Of a stretch of 64,000 bases of DNA, positions 46,010 through 53,959 are shown piece after piece; positions within the stretch are counted from its first letter, which is position 1, and each line of letters opens with the position of its first letter. Origin of the DNA: Halomonas campaniensis (GTDB taxonomy: Bacteria > Pseudomonadota > Gammaproteobacteria > Pseudomonadales > Halomonadaceae). The notes below the pieces were generated by a model. That model was not told the origin of the DNA, ran no database searches, and was given only the letters and a program-made list of their open reading frames with translations. The stretch covers positions 1 to 64,000 of the forward strand of contig NZ_JACHZF010000008.1 in NCBI RefSeq assembly GCF_014193375.1. The letters run 5' to 3'. The position numbers and the translations under genes are program-made.

Positions 46010-47203
46010 ATGGGCAGGATGAAAGAGGAGCCAGGAGTACACAGTGCGGGCCGTGAGCCGGTGCCGGCGGACGCCGTACCCGGCCTGGTGGAGCTTCCGG
46101 CCGCCGGGCAGGGCGCCCATATCGCCGCGCGCAGCGACGCCGAGGCGGTGGCCCGGTGGCTGGCGGAGTACCGGGCCAGCCCGCGCACCCTGAGCGCCTA
46201 TCGGCGGGAGGCGGAGCGCCTGCTGCTGTGGCTGGGCGAGCAGGGCCTCGGCCTTGCCGAGGTGAGGCGCGAGCACCTGGATGCCTTCGAGGCCTTCCTG
46301 GCCGACCCGGTGCCGCGCCACCGCTGGGTGGGGCCGCCCCGGCCGCGCCGGGCCGCCGACTGGAAGCCGTTCCGGGGCCCGCTGTCGCCGGCCAGCCGGC
46401 GCCAGAGCCTGGTGATCCTGCAGGGCCTCTTCGCCTGGCTCGTCGAGGCGGGCTGGGTGGCCCACAATCCCTTCCGGCTGATGCGGGACAAGCGCCGGCG
46501 GCTGGACAACCGCCAGCCGGACATCGAACGCTATCTGGAGCGGCCGCTCTGGGGCTGGTTCTGGGCCTGGCTCAACCGGCCGGTGGAGGAGGGCGCGTCA
46601 CCCAGGGTGCGCTACGAGTGGCAGCGCCGCCGCCTCATCTTCGGCTTCGCCTACCTGCTGGCCCCGCGGATCAGCGAGATGAGCGCGGCGTGCATGGGGG
46701 ATTTCCATCGGCGCGAGGGCCGCTGGTGGTGGCGGGTGACAGGCAAGGGCAGCAAGGTCGCGCGGGTGCCGGTGCCGCCCGACATGGCGACCCTGCTGAC
46801 GGAGTGGCGCCTCGCCCTGGGGCTCGCTGCGACGCCGCAGACCGACGACGCCACGCCGTTGCTGCGCGCCCTGGACGGCCGGCGCGGCATCGGCGACAAC
46901 CGCCTCTACCGGCTGATCCGCGAGACCTTCCGCGAGGCCGCCGAGACGCTGGAAGCGGAGCAGGGGGAGGGCGGCCGCCCCGGGGCCATGCGCCTGGCCG
47001 CCGCCACCCCCCACTGGCTGCGCCATACCGCCCTGACCCACCAGGCCCAGGCCGGGGTGGAGCTGCGCTACCTGGCCGCCACCGCCCGCCACTCACGGCT
47101 GGACACCACCTCCCGCTACCTCCACGCCGAGGACGAGGCCTGGCATCGCCAGCAGTCCCGACATGGCCTGGACCAGCAGGAGCCGGACACCGGCGCCGGG
47201 TAA
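46010..47203 (+). CDS. Orphan XerC-like tyrosine recombinase
   Basis: A 397-residue phage-integrase-family protein. SAM-like core-binding domain about 35-150 (SPRTLSAYRREAERLLLW). Catalytic residues: Arg in LLAPRISEMS, Lys-type beta hairpin RVTGKGSKVARVP, HWLRHT (His, Arg), ARHSRLDTT (second His) and Tyr in SRYLHAED. It is unlike the dif recombinases in length and has no adjacent element. ATG 46010 or 46019 could be used; the first follows AAGG. It may be a domesticated integrase or a local inversion enzyme. Confidence 0.85.
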   Translation: MGRMKEEPGVHSAGREPVPADAVPGLVELPAAGQGAHIAARSDAEAVARWLAEYRASPRTLSAYRREAERLLLWLGEQGLGLAEVRREHLDAFEAFLADPVPRHRWVGPPRPRRAADWKPFRGPLSPASRRQSLVILQGLFAWLVEAGWVAHNPFRLMRDKRRRLDNRQPDIERYLERPLWGWFWAWLNRPVEEGASPRVRYEWQRRRLIFGFAYLLAPRISEMSAACMGDFHRREGRWWWRVTGKGSKVARVPVPPDMATLLTEWRLALGLAATPQTDDATPLLRALDGRRGIGDNRLYRLIRETFREAAETLEAEQGEGGRPGAMRLAAATPHWLRHTALTHQAQAGVELRYLAATARHSRLDTTSRYLHAEDEAWHRQQSRHGLDQQEPDTGAG

Positions 47204-47226
47204 TGGCGCGGGAGACGGGGCCAGGC

Positions 47227-47256
47227 CTGACCCCGGCAGGCCGAAGCCGGTATAAT
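47227..47256 (+). promoter_or_regulatory. sufE promoter
   Basis: Perfect TATAAT (47251-47256) with CTGACC 18 bases upstream (47227-47232). Transcription would begin about 20 bases before the ATG, and AAGGAG follows. Confidence 0.55.
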
Positions 47257-47283
47257 CCCGCCATCGACCCTCAAGGAGCTCCC

Positions 47284-47709
47284 ATGACGACCGAGACCAC
47301 CGCCGAACAGGCCCAGCAGGCGCTGATCGACGAGTTCGCGATGTTCGACAACTGGATGGATCGCTACCAGTACATCATCGACATGGGCAAGGCGCTGCCC
47401 GCCTTCCCGGAGGAGTGGAAGACCGCCGAGCTCAAGATCCAGGGCTGCCAGTCCAACGTCTGGATGCACCACCGCCGGGACGGCGAGGTGATCCACTTCG
47501 ACGCCGTCTCCGATGCCGCCATCGTCTCCGGCCTGATCGCCGTGCTGATGCGGATCTACAACGATCGGCCCGCCGCCGAGATCCGCGACACCAGCCCGCA
47601 CTTCCTCGAGGACCTGGGCCTCGACAAGCACCTCTCGCCCACCCGCAGCAACGGCCTGCATGCCATGCTCAAGCGCATTCACGAGGTGGCGGAGGACGAG
47701 GCCGCCTAG
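47284..47709 (+). CDS. sufE: SufE family sulfur acceptor protein
   Basis: A 141-residue SufE/CsdE protein that takes persulfide from a cysteine desulfurase. The active cysteine lies in KIQGCQSNVWM (about residue 58), and DWMDRYQYIIDMGKALP-like NWMDRYQYIIDMGK is the N-terminal signature. AAGGAGCTCCC precedes ATG 47284. Its stop overlaps the stop of the convergent RHH gene at a CTAG. Confidence 0.92.
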   Translation: MTTETTAEQAQQALIDEFAMFDNWMDRYQYIIDMGKALPAFPEEWKTAELKIQGCQSNVWMHHRRDGEVIHFDAVSDAAIVSGLIAVLMRIYNDRPAAEIRDTSPHFLEDLGLDKHLSPTRSNGLHAMLKRIHEVAEDEAA

Positions 47710-48086
47710 GCCTGACCCTGTGCTGCCGCCCGGGCGGCCATGCGTCTCCCGCGCTCGCGATCCAGGATCGCCTCCGCGTCCAGGTCGGCGATGGGGGAGT
47801 CCGGCTCCCGCGGCACCTCGCCGGCCAGCTGCAGCGCCAGATAGCGGCCGCAGCAGACCCGCAGGAAGGAGGCGAAATTGGCGGGATCGTGACCCGCCTC
47901 GGCGCTCTCCCGGGACAGCCGGGTCACCAGCCGGCTCAGGCTGAGCCCGTCCCGCTGCCCGATCTCCTCGAGCACCTCCCAGAAGAAACGCTCCAGCCGC
48001 ACGCTGGTGCAGAGGCCGTCGAGTCGCATGGAGCGAGTCTGCGCCTCCCACTGGTCGGGATCGGCCCCAATGAAGAGTCTGCACAT
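47706..48086 (-). CDS. Ribbon-helix-helix domain protein
   Basis: A 126-residue protein of the RHH_4 type. The pattern TRSMRLDGLCTSVRLERFFWEVLEEI then NFASFLRVCCGRYLALQ is characteristic. The RHH fold usually binds DNA as a dimer, but members of this family have no established target. It converges on sufE. Confidence 0.85.
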   Translation of the reverse strand: MCRLFIGADPDQWEAQTRSMRLDGLCTSVRLERFFWEVLEEIGQRDGLSLSRLVTRLSRESAEAGHDPANFASFLRVCCGRYLALQLAGEVPREPDSPIADLDAEAILDRERGRRMAARAAAQGQA

Positions 48087-48174
48087 GATGCCGTCTCCTG
48101 CCTGGCGGGCCCGTCGCCCGCGAGCTCATCATGAGGGCGGACGGCAGGCGCCGCAAGGCGGGGGCTCAGGGGGC

Positions 48175-48759
48175 TCAGGCGTGGACGATGCGCGTTCCCA
48201 GCACGGCCAGGAACTGGGCGATCCAGTCGGGATGGGCGGGCCAGGCGGGGGCGGTGACCAGCTTGCCATCGGTGACCGCGGCATCCACGGCGATGTCGGC
48301 GTAGCGGCCGCCGGCCAGCTCCACTTCCGGGCGGCAGGCGGGGTAGGCGGAACAGGTGCGCCCCTCGAGCACGCGGGCGGCGGCCAGCAGCTCGGCGCCG
48401 TGACAGATCGCCGCCACCGGCTTGTCGGCCTCGAAGAAGTGGCGCACCAGGGCGATCACCGACTCGTTCAATCGCAGGTACTCGGGGGCGCGGCCGCCGG
48501 GAATGACCAGCCCCTGGTAGACGGCCGGGTCGACGGTGGCGAAGTCGGCATTGAGGGTGAAGCGATGCCCCGGTTTTTCGGTGTAGGTCTGGTCGCCCTC
48601 GAAATCATGGATGGCGGTGGCAATGCTCTCGCCCGCCTTCCTGTCGGGGCAGACGGCATCGACCCGGTGGCCCACCGCCTGCAGGGCCTGGAAGGGCAGC
48701 ATGATCTCGTAATCCTCGACGAAGTCACCGCACAGCATCAGCAGCCGTTGACCGGACAT
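48175..48759 (-). CDS. DJ-1/PfpI family protein
   Basis: A 194-residue protein. The nucleophile elbow [12 protein letters not shown] has Cys119 and His120, and [14 protein letters not shown] is the preceding loop. DJ-1/PfpI members include glyoxalase III, chaperones and proteases. The sequence does not fix which. Single-gene unit with its own short leader. Confidence 0.9.
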   Translation of the reverse strand: MSGQRLLMLCGDFVEDYEIMLPFQALQAVGHRVDAVCPDRKAGESIATAIHDFEGDQTYTEKPGHRFTLNADFATVDPAVYQGLVIPGGRAPEYLRLNESVIALVRHFFEADKPVAAICHGAELLAAARVLEGRTCSAYPACRPEVELAGGRYADIAVDAAVTDGKLVTAPAWPAHPDWIAQFLAVLGTRIVHA

Positions 48760-48883
48760 GGCGTATCTCCTTTGCAGGGTTGTCGTAGTCGTATAACAGG
48801 GGAGCTTACGCTGTCAGTCTGGCACAGGCATGCGATGCCGGGGTGTTAGCCGGCTACTACAGGCCGTGGGTCCTGGGGGGAGC

Positions 48884-49237
48884 TCAGCGCCGCTCGGCGC
48901 GGTCGCCGGGCTCACGCGGCCTGAACTGCTCATCGAGCTCCGGGTCCTCGCGACACAGCGTCTCGCTGGGGCCGCCGGGCACCGGGTCGATGCCGCCCTC
49001 GCAGCCCGGGTGGCAGCGCGCGATGCGCCGCGCCGCCAGCAGGCCGCCCCGGAAGGGCCCATGCACCTGGATCGCCTCCACCGTGTAGCTCGAGCAGCTC
49101 GGCCAGTAGCGGCAGCGCGGCCCCAGCAGCGGGCTCAGCGTGACCTGGTAGACCTTGACCAGGGCGATCATCAGCCACCCCAGGCTGCGGCGAAGGGCGC
49201 GCACCAGCCGGGCCAGCCAGGCGACGAGGCAGGGCAT
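48884..49237 (-). CDS. yidD: Membrane protein insertion efficiency factor YidD
   Basis: A 117-residue protein with the YidD core VYQVTLSPLLGPRCRYWPSCSSY and HGPFRGGLLAARRIARCHP. YidD assists YidC-dependent insertion. The C-terminal 30 residues are an acidic/arginine extension. It follows hisI by one base instead of lying in the usual rpmH-rnpA-yidD-yidC row, so it is relocated. Confidence 0.93.
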   Translation of the reverse strand: MPCLVAWLARLVRALRRSLGWLMIALVKVYQVTLSPLLGPRCRYWPSCSSYTVEAIQVHGPFRGGLLAARRIARCHPGCEGGIDPVPGGPSETLCREDPELDEQFRPREPGDRAERR

Positions 49238-49238
49238 C

Positions 49239-49679
49239 TCAGCCCTTTCCGTAGAGGGTGTCGGGATCGATCAGCGGGGCCGAGGTGACCCGCGCCGCGT
49301 CGCCCTCCAGGGCCACGTAGAAGCAGCTGCGACGCCCGCTGTGGCAGGCGGGGCCGGTCTGGTCCACCTGCAGCAGCAGGGTGTCGCCGTCGCAGTCCAG
49401 GGCCGCACCCTTCAGGTGCTGCTGCTGGCCGGAGCTCTCGCCCTTGCGCCACAGCTTGCCGCGCGAGCGCGACCAGTAGCAGACCCGCCCGGTGCGCAGG
49501 GTCTCTTCCAGCGCCTCGCGGTTCATCCAGGCCATCATCAGCACCTCGCCGCTGTCGTGCTGCTGGGCGATGGCGGGAATCAGCCCGTCATGGTTGAAGC
49601 GGATCGCCTCGAGGATCTCGCCGATCGGGCGGCGGCTGTCGCGTTCGGCCCGCTCCAGGGCCTTGAAGGGTTCTTGCAT
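49239..49679 (-). CDS. hisI: Phosphoribosyl-AMP cyclohydrolase
   Basis: A 146-residue monofunctional HisI for the third step of histidine synthesis. VLMMAWMNREALEETLRTGRVCYWSRSRGKLWRKGESSG is the signature region (read in parts); metal-binding Asp and Cys are in LDCDGDTLLLQV and GPACHSGRRSCFY. There is no fused HisE domain. Confidence 0.94.
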   Translation of the reverse strand: MQEPFKALERAERDSRRPIGEILEAIRFNHDGLIPAIAQQHDSGEVLMMAWMNREALEETLRTGRVCYWSRSRGKLWRKGESSGQQQHLKGAALDCDGDTLLLQVDQTGPACHSGRRSCFYVALEGDAARVTSAPLIDPDTLYGKG

Positions 49680-49719
49680 GGCGGGTGTCCGGGGTTGGTC
49701 GATGTCGGTGGCGTGGCGA

Positions 49720-50172
49720 TCAGAACGCCGGCGCGGCGCCGTGGCAGGCCTCGCAGTGGCCCAGCAGCTCGATGGTCTGGCGCTCGACGCAGAAGCCCAG
49801 CTCGCGGGCGCGCCGGAACAGCTGGGCGTTCACCTCATCGAGGTGCAGCTCCTCGACCCGGCCGCAGAGCCGGCAGATCAGCAGCTGGAAGCCATGGGCG
49901 TGCTCGGGGCAGGGGCAGGCCACGTAGGCGTTGAGCGACTCGATGCGGTGCACCAGTCCCTGGTCGATGAGGAACTCCAAGGCACGGTAGACCGTCGGCG
50001 GCCGGGCCGAGGCGTGTTCCGCGGCCAGGCGGTCGAGCAGGTCATAGGCCTTCAGGCTGCCCGGCGTGTCGGCGATCATCTCCAGCACGCGGCGGCGGAT
50101 CGGCGTGAAACGCACGCCACGCTGCTGGCACTGCCGTTCGGCCTGGTGCAGCAGGGCATGGGAGTCGGTCAT
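49720..50172 (-). CDS. zur: Fur-family zinc uptake regulator Zur
   Basis: A 150-residue repressor. DNA-binding winged helix about 15-85 (GVRFTPIRRRVLEMI, RPPTVYRALEFLIDQGLV). Structural zinc cysteines are in CRLCG and CEACHG, with a sensory-site patch CPCPEHAHGF. Zur-type rather than Fur-type by the KAYDLLDRL and C-terminal CEACHG. ATG 50172 (MTDSHALL) is chosen. Confidence 0.87.
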   Translation of the reverse strand: MTDSHALLHQAERQCQQRGVRFTPIRRRVLEMIADTPGSLKAYDLLDRLAAEHASARPPTVYRALEFLIDQGLVHRIESLNAYVACPCPEHAHGFQLLICRLCGRVEELHLDEVNAQLFRRARELGFCVERQTIELLGHCEACHGAAPAF

Positions 50173-50251
50173 GTCGGCCTGCGGTGGCGAAGTGGAAGGC
50201 AATATTCTACGCACCGCCGGCGTGCCGGGCCAGTCGGCCCGTCACGCGGGC

Positions 50252-51241
50252 TCAGCCGGGCTCGGTCACGGTGGCGACCTCGGCACTCGTCTCGAGCTCG
50301 CTGCGGCGGGCGAAGTGCTGCTGGGCAAAGGCCACCCGCGCCTCGGGTGCCACGCCCTCCGGCTGCCGCTCGATCAGGTCGAGCCGATTGCGCAGTCCCT
50401 CGCCGTTGGCCATCTGGATGGCCAGGCCGGGACGGGCGTTGAGCTCCAGCAGCATCGGCCCCAGGTCGCGGTCGAGCACCATGTCGGTGCCCAGGTAGCC
50501 GAGCCCGGTCATCTCGTAGCAGCCGGCGGCCAGCAGCAGCAGGGTGCGCCAGTCCGGGATATGCAGGCTGGCGAGCTCGTGCCCGGTATCGGGATGGTCG
50601 TGACGGGTGCGGTCGAACTGGACGCCGCGGATGGCCGTGCCGGTGGCGATGTCCAGCCCGACCCCCACGGCGCCCTGGTGCAGGTTGGCCTTGCCGTCCG
50701 ATGCCGCGGTGGAGAGGCGCATCATCGCCATCACCGGGTAGCCCTTGAAGACGATCACCCGGATATCGGGCACCCCCTCGTAGGTGTACTCGGAGAGTCG
50801 CTCGTCGAAGTTGATCAGCGCCTCGATCACCGCCACGTCGGGCGAGCCGCCCAGCGAGTAGAGGCCGGAGAGGATGTTGGAGACATGGCGCTCCAGGTCG
50901 CCCAGGCCCAGCCGAGCCCCGCTCGGCTTGACGTAGGCGCCATCCTCGACGTGCTCGATGACCAGGATCCCCTTGCCGCCGCTGCCCTTGGCGGGCTTGA
51001 TCACGAAGCCGCGGTGGCCGTGCAGCATGGCGTCGAGCTGCTTGACGCCGAACTGGGTGGTGACCGTGCCGATCAGCGCCGGCGTGGTGATGCCGTACTC
51101 CTGGGCCAGCAGCTTGGTCTTCAGCTTGTCATCCACCAGCGGGTAGAGCCGCCGGTTGTTGTAGCGGCCGATGTAGCGGATGTTGCGCCGGTTCATGCCG
51201 ATGATGCCCTTGTCGCGCAGCTTGCCGGGGGAAGTCCACAT
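50252..51241 (-). CDS. RimK-like ATP-grasp ligase of the transglutaminase locus
   Basis: A 329-residue protein of the alpha-L-glutamate ligase-like group. ATP-grasp lysines lie in GFVIKPAKGSGGKGILVI (about 80-97), and the metal site is MLLELNARPGL near residue 288. It would join an amino acid or glutamate to a carboxylate of unknown nature. ATG 51241 (MWTSPGKL) is preferred over TTG 51250. It is the last gene of the three-gene locus. Confidence 0.88.
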   Translation of the reverse strand: MWTSPGKLRDKGIIGMNRRNIRYIGRYNNRRLYPLVDDKLKTKLLAQEYGITTPALIGTVTTQFGVKQLDAMLHGHRGFVIKPAKGSGGKGILVIEHVEDGAYVKPSGARLGLGDLERHVSNILSGLYSLGGSPDVAVIEALINFDERLSEYTYEGVPDIRVIVFKGYPVMAMMRLSTAASDGKANLHQGAVGVGLDIATGTAIRGVQFDRTRHDHPDTGHELASLHIPDWRTLLLLAAGCYEMTGLGYLGTDMVLDRDLGPMLLELNARPGLAIQMANGEGLRNRLDLIERQPEGVAPEARVAFAQQHFARRSELETSAEVATVTEPG

Positions 51242-51246
51242 GGCGC

Positions 51247-52752
51247 TCAATCCTCGGTGACCGGCTTGAAGCGACGCAGCTCGAGCAGCCGGTAGCCGGT
51301 GTAGTTGCCGAGCAGCAGGATCAGCGCCATCAGGATCATCTGCACCCCCAGGAAGTTGAAGGTGATGTGGCGCACCCAGGGGTTGTTCATGGCCAGGTAG
51401 GCGATCACTGCGGTGAGCAGGCTGCCGCCGCCCTGGATCAGCACCTGCTTGGGTCCCTCCTCCTCCCAGAGGATCGACATCCGCTCGATGGTCCAGGAGA
51501 GGATGATCATCGGGAAGAAGGTGATGGTCAGCCCCGCATTGAGGCCGAAGCGGTAGGAGAGCACCGAGAACAGCGAGATGATGGCGATGACCGTGATGAT
51601 CACCGCCGTGACCCTGGCCACCAGCAGCAGGTTCAGGTAGGAGAGGTAGTTGCGGATCACCAGGCCCACCGCCACGATCAGCAGGAAGCCGACCAGCCCG
51701 GTGATCAGGGTGGTCTGGATGAAGGCCAGGGCGATCAGCACGGGCATGAAGGTGCCCGAGGTCTTGATGCCCACCAGCACGCGCAGGATGACCACCACCA
51801 GGGCGCCGATGGGGATCAGCAGGATGGTCTGGAACAGCGCCTGTTCCTCCAGTGGGAGGCTGTGGATCGAGAAGTTGAGCAGGGTGTCCTCGGCCAGCTG
51901 GTTGCGCACCGCGGCCGCGGCGGGCTGGTTGTGGGTCAGCATCGAGAAGGTGACCCGCGAGTTGGTCCCGCCCTGGACCTCCAGCACGGCCTGGCCGGAG
52001 GACTCCCAGAGCAGCAGGTTGTCGGGCCGACCCTGCTCGCCGGTGGCCGGGTCGAACAGCGCCCAGCGCTCGCCGTCGAAGACCTGGACCCAGTTGGCCA
52101 GGGTCTGGCGCCGGCGCCCGTCCTCCAGCAGCAGGCCACTGACCTCCCGTGCGGGCACGCCGGCCTGGTTGAGCAGGCGCACCAGCAGCGGGCCACGCTC
52201 GAACTGGGTCAGCAGCAGGCGCGAGTTCTCGCCCTGGCGCTCATCGCCGAAGTCGCGGATCAGCTCCCGGGCGAAGGTGAAGGAGTCGGCGCTGCGGCTC
52301 CAGGCGCGCTCGATCACCTGGGCGGCGGCGGTATCGTGGGGACGCTCCCAGACGATATCGCGGCGCAGTGGCGGAGGCGTGACCTCGGGCGGCCGCGAGT
52401 CCGGGGCGACCAGCAGCTGGGTGGTATAGTAGAGCTGTTGGCTGCCGGTGGCCTCGCGGATCGACCATTGGGCGCGGCGGGCGCCGCCTTCCTCCAGGAA
52501 GGAGAGCCCGAAGCCGGGCGAGGCGGTATGCTCGGTGAGCAGCCGGAACCCCTGCTGGTTCGACGGCAGCGCCATGTCCACCAGCACCGGGCCACCCTGG
52601 GCATTGAAGTTCACCAGCGCCTCGACCTCCCACACCTGGCGCTGTTCACCCGGCGTCCAGGGAACCTCGAGGGCGACGTGGCGATGGACGCTCAGGCCGA
52701 TCCCGGCCACCAGCAGCAGGCCGACGAGCAGATAGAAGGGCAGTCGTGACAT
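51247..52752 (-). CDS. Inactive transglutaminase fused to seven TM helices
   Basis: A 501-residue membrane protein. One N-terminal anchor helix and a periplasmic part (about 30-270) contain a transglutaminase-like fold (SFTFARELIRDFGDERQGENSRLLL, then LANWVQVFDGERWALFDPATG) with the usual catalytic cysteine replaced. Seven TM helices (about 300-490) follow. Known as the UUP1/7TM transglutaminase group, always near RimK-like and retropepsin-like genes. Confidence 0.88.
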   Translation of the reverse strand: MSRLPFYLLVGLLLVAGIGLSVHRHVALEVPWTPGEQRQVWEVEALVNFNAQGGPVLVDMALPSNQQGFRLLTEHTASPGFGLSFLEEGGARRAQWSIREATGSQQLYYTTQLLVAPDSRPPEVTPPPLRRDIVWERPHDTAAAQVIERAWSRSADSFTFARELIRDFGDERQGENSRLLLTQFERGPLLVRLLNQAGVPAREVSGLLLEDGRRRQTLANWVQVFDGERWALFDPATGEQGRPDNLLLWESSGQAVLEVQGGTNSRVTFSMLTHNQPAAAAVRNQLAEDTLLNFSIHSLPLEEQALFQTILLIPIGALVVVILRVLVGIKTSGTFMPVLIALAFIQTTLITGLVGFLLIVAVGLVIRNYLSYLNLLLVARVTAVIITVIAIISLFSVLSYRFGLNAGLTITFFPMIILSWTIERMSILWEEEGPKQVLIQGGGSLLTAVIAYLAMNNPWVRHITFNFLGVQMILMALILLLGNYTGYRLLELRRFKPVTED

Positions 52753-52795
52753 GGGTCATCCTTGCAGGGAGAGGGGGCCCGAGTGGGTCTGACAC

Positions 52796-53644
52796 TCAGG
52801 CCTCTTCGTCATCGTCATCTCGATCATCTTCCTCGTCGAGCTCGGCTTCCTCTGCCGGGCGCCCGCCGGGGAATTCGGGGCGGTCGTGAAGGTAGGCCTC
52901 GGCCACATCGATCACGGCGATATCCATCAGGAAACGCCTGCCGAGCAGTACCGGGTAGTTGAGGTGGCTGCGGTCGTTGAGCGTGAACTCGACCGGCTCG
53001 CGGATCGGCCCGAGGGTCATCATCAGGCTGACCACCGGCCGGGACTCCTGGCCCGCGGCCTGCAGGATGCGCACCCGGCGCTCGATGGGGGCCTCGATCC
53101 ACTCGTCGCGCACCCCCTCGACCACGGCGTCATCCTCGGCCAGGCCGAGCTTGAAGCGGACCCAGTTCTCGCCGTCGCGCTCGAAGCGGGTGATCTCGCT
53201 GGCCGAGAGGGACGAGGTCTGGGCGCCGGAATCGACGCGGGCCTTCAGGTAGGTCCCGACGTCGGGTAGCCCGATCCACTCACTGCGGCCGACCACGGCC
53301 TTGTTGGCCAGCCCCAGCTCGTCGGCGGCGCACTCGCGCGTGATCACCATGGGGTCACTATCGGCGCGCTCCAGGCGCTCGATATCGGCCCGCAGGTGCC
53401 GCAGCAGGCTGCCGACCTCGCGAACGTCGGCGCTGAGCGAGTCCTGGCGGCGGGTCTGGGCCTCGACGCTCTGGCGCGTCAGGTCACAGCGGGCCGCCAG
53501 GTCGGCCTCGAGGCGGTCGATACGGAAATGGAACGCATCGGGGCCGAGCACGGGCTCCGGCTCCGAGGGCTCGATGGGCAGGGCACAGCCGGCCAGCAGC
53601 AAGGCAAGGGACAGGGCTCCGGTGAGCAGCAGGCGTAGGCGCAT
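52796..53644 (-). CDS. Retropepsin-like lipoprotein (PF05618-type ATP-dependent zinc protease family)
   Basis: A 282-residue lipoprotein. The lipobox LLLAGC (Cys20) follows MRLRLLLTGALSLALL. A coiled stretch (60-95) leads to the aspartic-protease-like domain (about 110-265) with ARVDSGAQTSSLSA holding the single catalytic-type Asp and YPVLLGRRFLMDIAVIDV. The C-terminus is a run of Asp and Glu. ATG 53644 (MRLRLLL) is the lipoprotein start. It is first of the three-gene locus. Confidence 0.87.
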   Translation of the reverse strand: MRLRLLLTGALSLALLLAGCALPIEPSEPEPVLGPDAFHFRIDRLEADLAARCDLTRQSVEAQTRRQDSLSADVREVGSLLRHLRADIERLERADSDPMVITRECAADELGLANKAVVGRSEWIGLPDVGTYLKARVDSGAQTSSLSASEITRFERDGENWVRFKLGLAEDDAVVEGVRDEWIEAPIERRVRILQAAGQESRPVVSLMMTLGPIREPVEFTLNDRSHLNYPVLLGRRFLMDIAVIDVAEAYLHDRPEFPGGRPAEEAELDEEDDRDDDDEEA

Positions 53645-53791
53645 TAGGCAAGGGCATTCCTTGAATGGGTGGCATGATGATAAGGAGTCGCCGGCAGGCT
53701 TGTCCAACGGGGGAGCGGCAAAGCGTGTCAAGAATGGCGCCCGTCGCGTAAGGGAATGTCACCGAGGCATTCTCGGACATCATCGATTTAA

Positions 53792-53807
53792 CATAATATA
53801 CATTATG
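53792..53807. promoter_or_regulatory. AT-rich interrupted palindrome between divergent genes
   Basis: CATAAT-ATAC-ATTATG lies in a short AT-rich island between the protease lipoprotein and the beta-barrel gene. It resembles the palindrome at 45856-45875 in the ATAC/ATTATG part. A shared regulator is possible, not shown. Confidence 0.4.
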
Positions 53808-53959
53808 CGCACTAAAGACATGGTCAGCTTTATCATGGGAATTATTGATGGACCTCACATCCAAGGACCTAAAAGCGTGCCATGCTGCGGGATGAGTTCC
53901 GGCATCACCTGCCCGGACTCGAGGGAACCCCCAATGACTGGACCGGCAAGGACACTCCC

